Below are positions 60,551 to 64,000 of a stretch of 64,000 nt of DNA, in pieces; the stretch's first letter is position 1; each line of letters opens with the position of its first letter. The translations under genes and the position numbers were made by a program. The DNA is from Ananas comosus (lineage: Eukaryota > Streptophyta > Magnoliopsida > Poales > Bromeliaceae). The notes beneath the pieces are model-generated. The model was given only the letters and a program-made list of their open reading frames with translations, made no database searches and had not been told where the DNA came from. Location of the stretch: contig NC_033626.1 of NCBI RefSeq assembly GCF_001540865.1, positions 12,554,065 to 12,618,064 of the forward strand, given 5' to 3'.

Positions 60551-62396
60551 AAAAGCACTTTGTGTGCTATTCCCAGCCAAATTTTAGACCAGAGACCAAA
60601 AAGATGATAAATTTATTTTGAAATTTACCAAGTAAGAGATTCTACGCCAACTTGATGTGCTTCACTATTAGCATGTCCAAATATTTCCATGACAAGGTGG
60701 TGAGAAGAGCCGTACTTGGACTACTATTGACGAACATTTCCCACCAATGAAAGCTACAAAAAGCGGCCGCCCCTACTCAGAGAAATCAAACACTGTTCGC
60801 TTTGGTCCACTCCTTTTGATTGATGATAATTAGCAAACATTGGCAAAGCAACAAGTTGCTTAGATTCCATGCATTTATCTTTGGCCTTTTGAATTGGTAC
60901 TGGTTCTTATTAATCAGTGATGATACGTCGTATCAATCGGTGGAAAATATTGCGGAATTTTTCTAAGAAATGAATTTATTGTCGTGTTTTACGATAATGG
61001 TCTTTTCAGTAGTTGCCCCATCGTAGTCTCCATTTGGCGCACATTTTATTATAGTAACTTTCTTTTACACTTTATTGACTTCACGAGAAACTTGTTTAAG
61101 TTCATGGTGATCTTCTTTCACCTAGCTTTTTTTTTTTTTTTTTTTTTTGTGCCCAACTATCAAATGCAGGAAAATGTTATCGGTACACCTACTTATAGTT
61201 ATATATCTTATGATCCTTCCATCTTACGATTCACATAAATCGGGACTGAGTTATAGTTAGGAAAATAATAATATTAAGACAACAAGTAAAGAATGGAAGT
61301 TCTTACATAAGAAAAGTGTAATATGCATATAAGATTTGCAGGTGTAAACGAGGCATGAATATGGAAAGCAAAAAAACAGAAACATGCGTGCGCACACACG
61401 AACACATGAATGCTCGTACAGGCGGATACACTCAATAGGGGCATTGTACAAAATGCTTACTCCGCTTCATTTGAGAATTCAGACACAGTATCATTTGTAT
61501 TTTATTTTTCACCTTTAACACTGTATGAGAAATAAAACTTGGTCAAGTTCATCATGATTATGTTTAACGGCTAAAATTGTAAATTATTTTCTATGAGCAG
61601 TTGGGGGGTTCATGATTAGCAACCCAGCAAAAGACTAGCTGGATCCAGGCCAAGGATTTACACAAAATGAGTTGGGCTGGGCCAACCGCAACACGTGCGC
61701 CGATTACCTTTACTGGGCAAAAAGCCTGGGACTGTCCCAGCCTTTTAAACGGCGACCCCACCTCCTCTGTTCCCATTTTTTAAGGCTTTGTTTGGCATTG
61801 CCAATTCGCCATCGAGTGCAGACAGGAACAAAGTATAGATCACAACAATTCGGTAACGATATAAAATCTACAGGCTCATATGCAAACACGAGCATATCTG
61901 TAGATAACCCTCAATACCAGAAAGGGCCTAAGTACAAAAACAGGGCCTGCTATGCTGAAACTTATGCCTTATCAGTTATCTTATTTAAGATTCTTCTGCA
62001 GCGAATGAAGGTACCAAACCATAGGGAGACTCATCTGGAAACTCTTCACGGTATTATAAAGCTCAAGTCCAAGTTCACTATGTAATTACTTGCATCAAAT
62101 ATAAGAAGAGAATGATGAACAAAAGGTTTGTGTACCTCGGGTTCGTGAAGACCGACATATTATCTGCCAGAATGAACATCTCAATTAGCAAATTCTACTT
62201 GCTGAGTTTTCTTGCACAGTGAAAGAACGCCCTCAATCCAAGTATTCGATCAAGCACCAGCAGCTCCGTAAGTAGGAGCTTCTTTTGTATATATAAGATC
62301 CTATACATGTAACAGAAAAAGCATAGTATGAAACATAAAAGGTTACTATAAGCAAGAGAAATTCTGACAACAGAAGTAACTATCAAGTTAGCTACC

Positions 62397-62446
62397 TCAT
62401 TTCAGTTCTTTGCAGAAATCAGCAAGTGCTCCACGTAATTCGTATT
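62397..62446 (-). CDS. Possible terminal exon of an unidentified minus-strand gene
   Basis: After an acceptor-like TTTGTGGCAG the minus strand reads AA|YELRGALADFCKELK and a stop at 62399-62397. The peptide is amphipathic and protein-like, with balanced composition unlike the low-complexity frames around it. Upstream exons (towards 64000 and beyond) could not be identified. It could instead be the 24-codon small frame starting MSPYAFVAEYELRG at about 62471. Function unknown. Confidence 0.25.
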
Positions 62447-64000
62447 CTGCCACAAAGGCATATGGTGACATTTTTTGGGTTAAATAATTTGAAATGTGTA
62501 TAAAAGAAACAGGAACGCATAAAAAGTTTCTAAATCATTCTTATTCTGATTAACTTATTAATTTCTTAGACTTATCTGATGGAAATTTTGAAGTGTGAAT
62601 ACCATAATAAATGATTTGACTTTGTGCTAGTTGTTTGTCAATTGTCATCATCAGGGTAGGCAAATTTACTCTTCTAGAACAGATTTTGGTATACTAAACA
62701 TTCTGATGCCATGCGGAGAATAACAGCTTGTTGGCAAAGTGACATCTGCGAACTACAATAGGAAGCACATCTCAAGATAACACAATGAGAAGTTGTTGAC
62801 TATCTTTTCTCTTAAGTTCTCCGCAAGAATTAAGATATGCAAAGCTATACATTACGAAACTCTAGTAAGTCAGAATTGAATGAATGACCTGGTTGTGATC
62901 TTGCTTAGACATTCTGACAACTTGCCTGTTTTCATTCTCTCGGTGTATTAACAACTAAATATTGACGCTGAATAGCATGGTTCAGAAACAGAATACTCAC
63001 TGTTGTAATGAAAATTGACATCTATATAACAACATAACTATAAACAAGATGATTGCGTAGAGATCCACAGTACCAATTAATTCACAAACCTATTTACTGT
63101 CATAAAGCTACACAAGTATGAGCCACAGAACTATTTCAACAAAGTGACAAACAAAAAGCACCAAAAGAAGCCAATAAAAAAGGAAAAAGCTTCAAGTCCT
63201 AAACATGAAACCATACTTCTACTGTTCTACACAACATTTTTGTAGCATGAAACATAAAATAGGTTAAAACTCCAGCAGCAAAACCACATAATCACAAATC
63301 TTGCCAAATAAAGAACACATTTGACATACCTAAAAAAGAAATAAAAAGTACTGAAATTGGATTTTCGTGCCTCATCGTGAAGATTCACAAATATAAAGAT
63401 TTCAACTTGAAATAGAAATCTTGGTTCCTCTGTGAAGCTTTGCCAGCCGTACAGCATGTGGTTGATAAGATATTAACTTTACAAACTGCATGAAAGGAGT
63501 TTGATGTTGCTAGAAAGCTTCCCAAAGTCTTACACTTCCATGAACGAGAAGATCCGAGCAAACTCATTCTTTGTCGGTGGGAGTTGCAGACTTGCAGTTC
63601 AAATTTATACAATTCCAAAGAAATTTGAGTTCTAATCTGACTTTATTTCAACCTAATTAAACGAGTATAATGTTCAAGCTCTTAAGTTTTACAAATGCTC
63701 GACTTTTAAATCTGTAAATTAAGATAAGACAGTGGCAAAATGTTTAGTTTGTAAAGAACAAAATCGATAATTAACTTAAGCAAAATACATTAGAAGGCTA
63801 TCGACTTATCGAGGCAACACCATCACTGAATCCTATACAACAAAATGACTAATTTGAAATAACAAGATCTATATAGGGATCTCTAAATTGGTAAACCACT
63901 CAGCTTTAAACACTGCACGCATAAGATGCACATGCTGTTGCCTCTTAATAAAGCAATATAGCAACTAATGGATCATACTATTCTAATTCTGCTTCTAGAA
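62447..64000. other. Unassigned right end of the window
   Basis: AT-rich sequence with intron-like texture on the minus strand but no exon I can support. It may be introns of a gene that continues beyond the window. Confidence 0.35.

Larger units (their letters stand above)
59171..62396. other. Repeat-rich intergenic region
   Basis: Apart from the two SINE copies, AT-rich spacer without supported genes. The plus-strand frame at 61672-62085 has no recognised domain. 61790-62396 could be 3' UTR of a minus-strand gene ending near 62397. Confidence 0.4.

Overview
The window is nuclear DNA from a flowering plant, most likely a non-grass monocot; pineapple-like is a guess I cannot test here. The evidence is spliced genes with GT-AG introns, plant-only families (FDM/IDN2, XTH, class III peroxidase, U-box/ARM), and bimodal GC: very GC-rich, intron-poor genes (peroxidase, U-box, WD40) beside AT-rich, many-exon genes. 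SINEs, MITEs and a MULE-type fold-back element fill the spacers. An 868-base N gap (56821-57688) and a single N (48822) show that this is a draft assembly.

Layout. 1-3274 (+): 3' end of a nuclear-pore anchor (NUA/TPR) gene. 5281-7030 and 8889-12565 (+): a tandem pair of FDM/IDN2-like genes of RNA-directed DNA methylation. The second is complete (XS zinc finger, XS, coiled coil, XH). The first has lost its XH exons and ends in a piece of the neighbouring NUA coding sequence. 13225-15149 (-): xyloglucan endotransglucosylase/hydrolase. 18425-24056 (-): 15-exon GH47 alpha-mannosidase of the EDEM/MNS4-MNS5 type. 24870-25970 (+): class III peroxidase. 27391-31487 (-): ARG1-like DnaJ protein. 34915-36557 (-): HhH-GPD DNA glycosylase. 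40491-41825 (+): U-box/ARM E3 ligase, followed by a decayed tandem copy at 42931-44250. 45436-47835 (-): CREG1-like protein, with a near-identical extra copy of its first exon and flank at 48823-50121. 51220-52523 (-): JINGUBANG-like WD40 protein with an apparent frameshift. From 52.6 kb to the end the sequence is mostly repeats, with a doubtful terminal exon at 62397-62446 (-).

The genes are independently transcribed housekeeping and cell-wall genes with no operon-like logic. The most interesting points are the in-frame FDM-NUA chimera made from two adjacent genes; a four-copy SINE family, three copies with clear target-site duplications; a 534-bp MULE-type fold-back element with a perfect 9-bp target duplication; and a 55-bp perfect hairpin at the edge of a probable false assembly duplication. 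I found no CRISPR array, rRNA, tRNA or prokaryotic gene.
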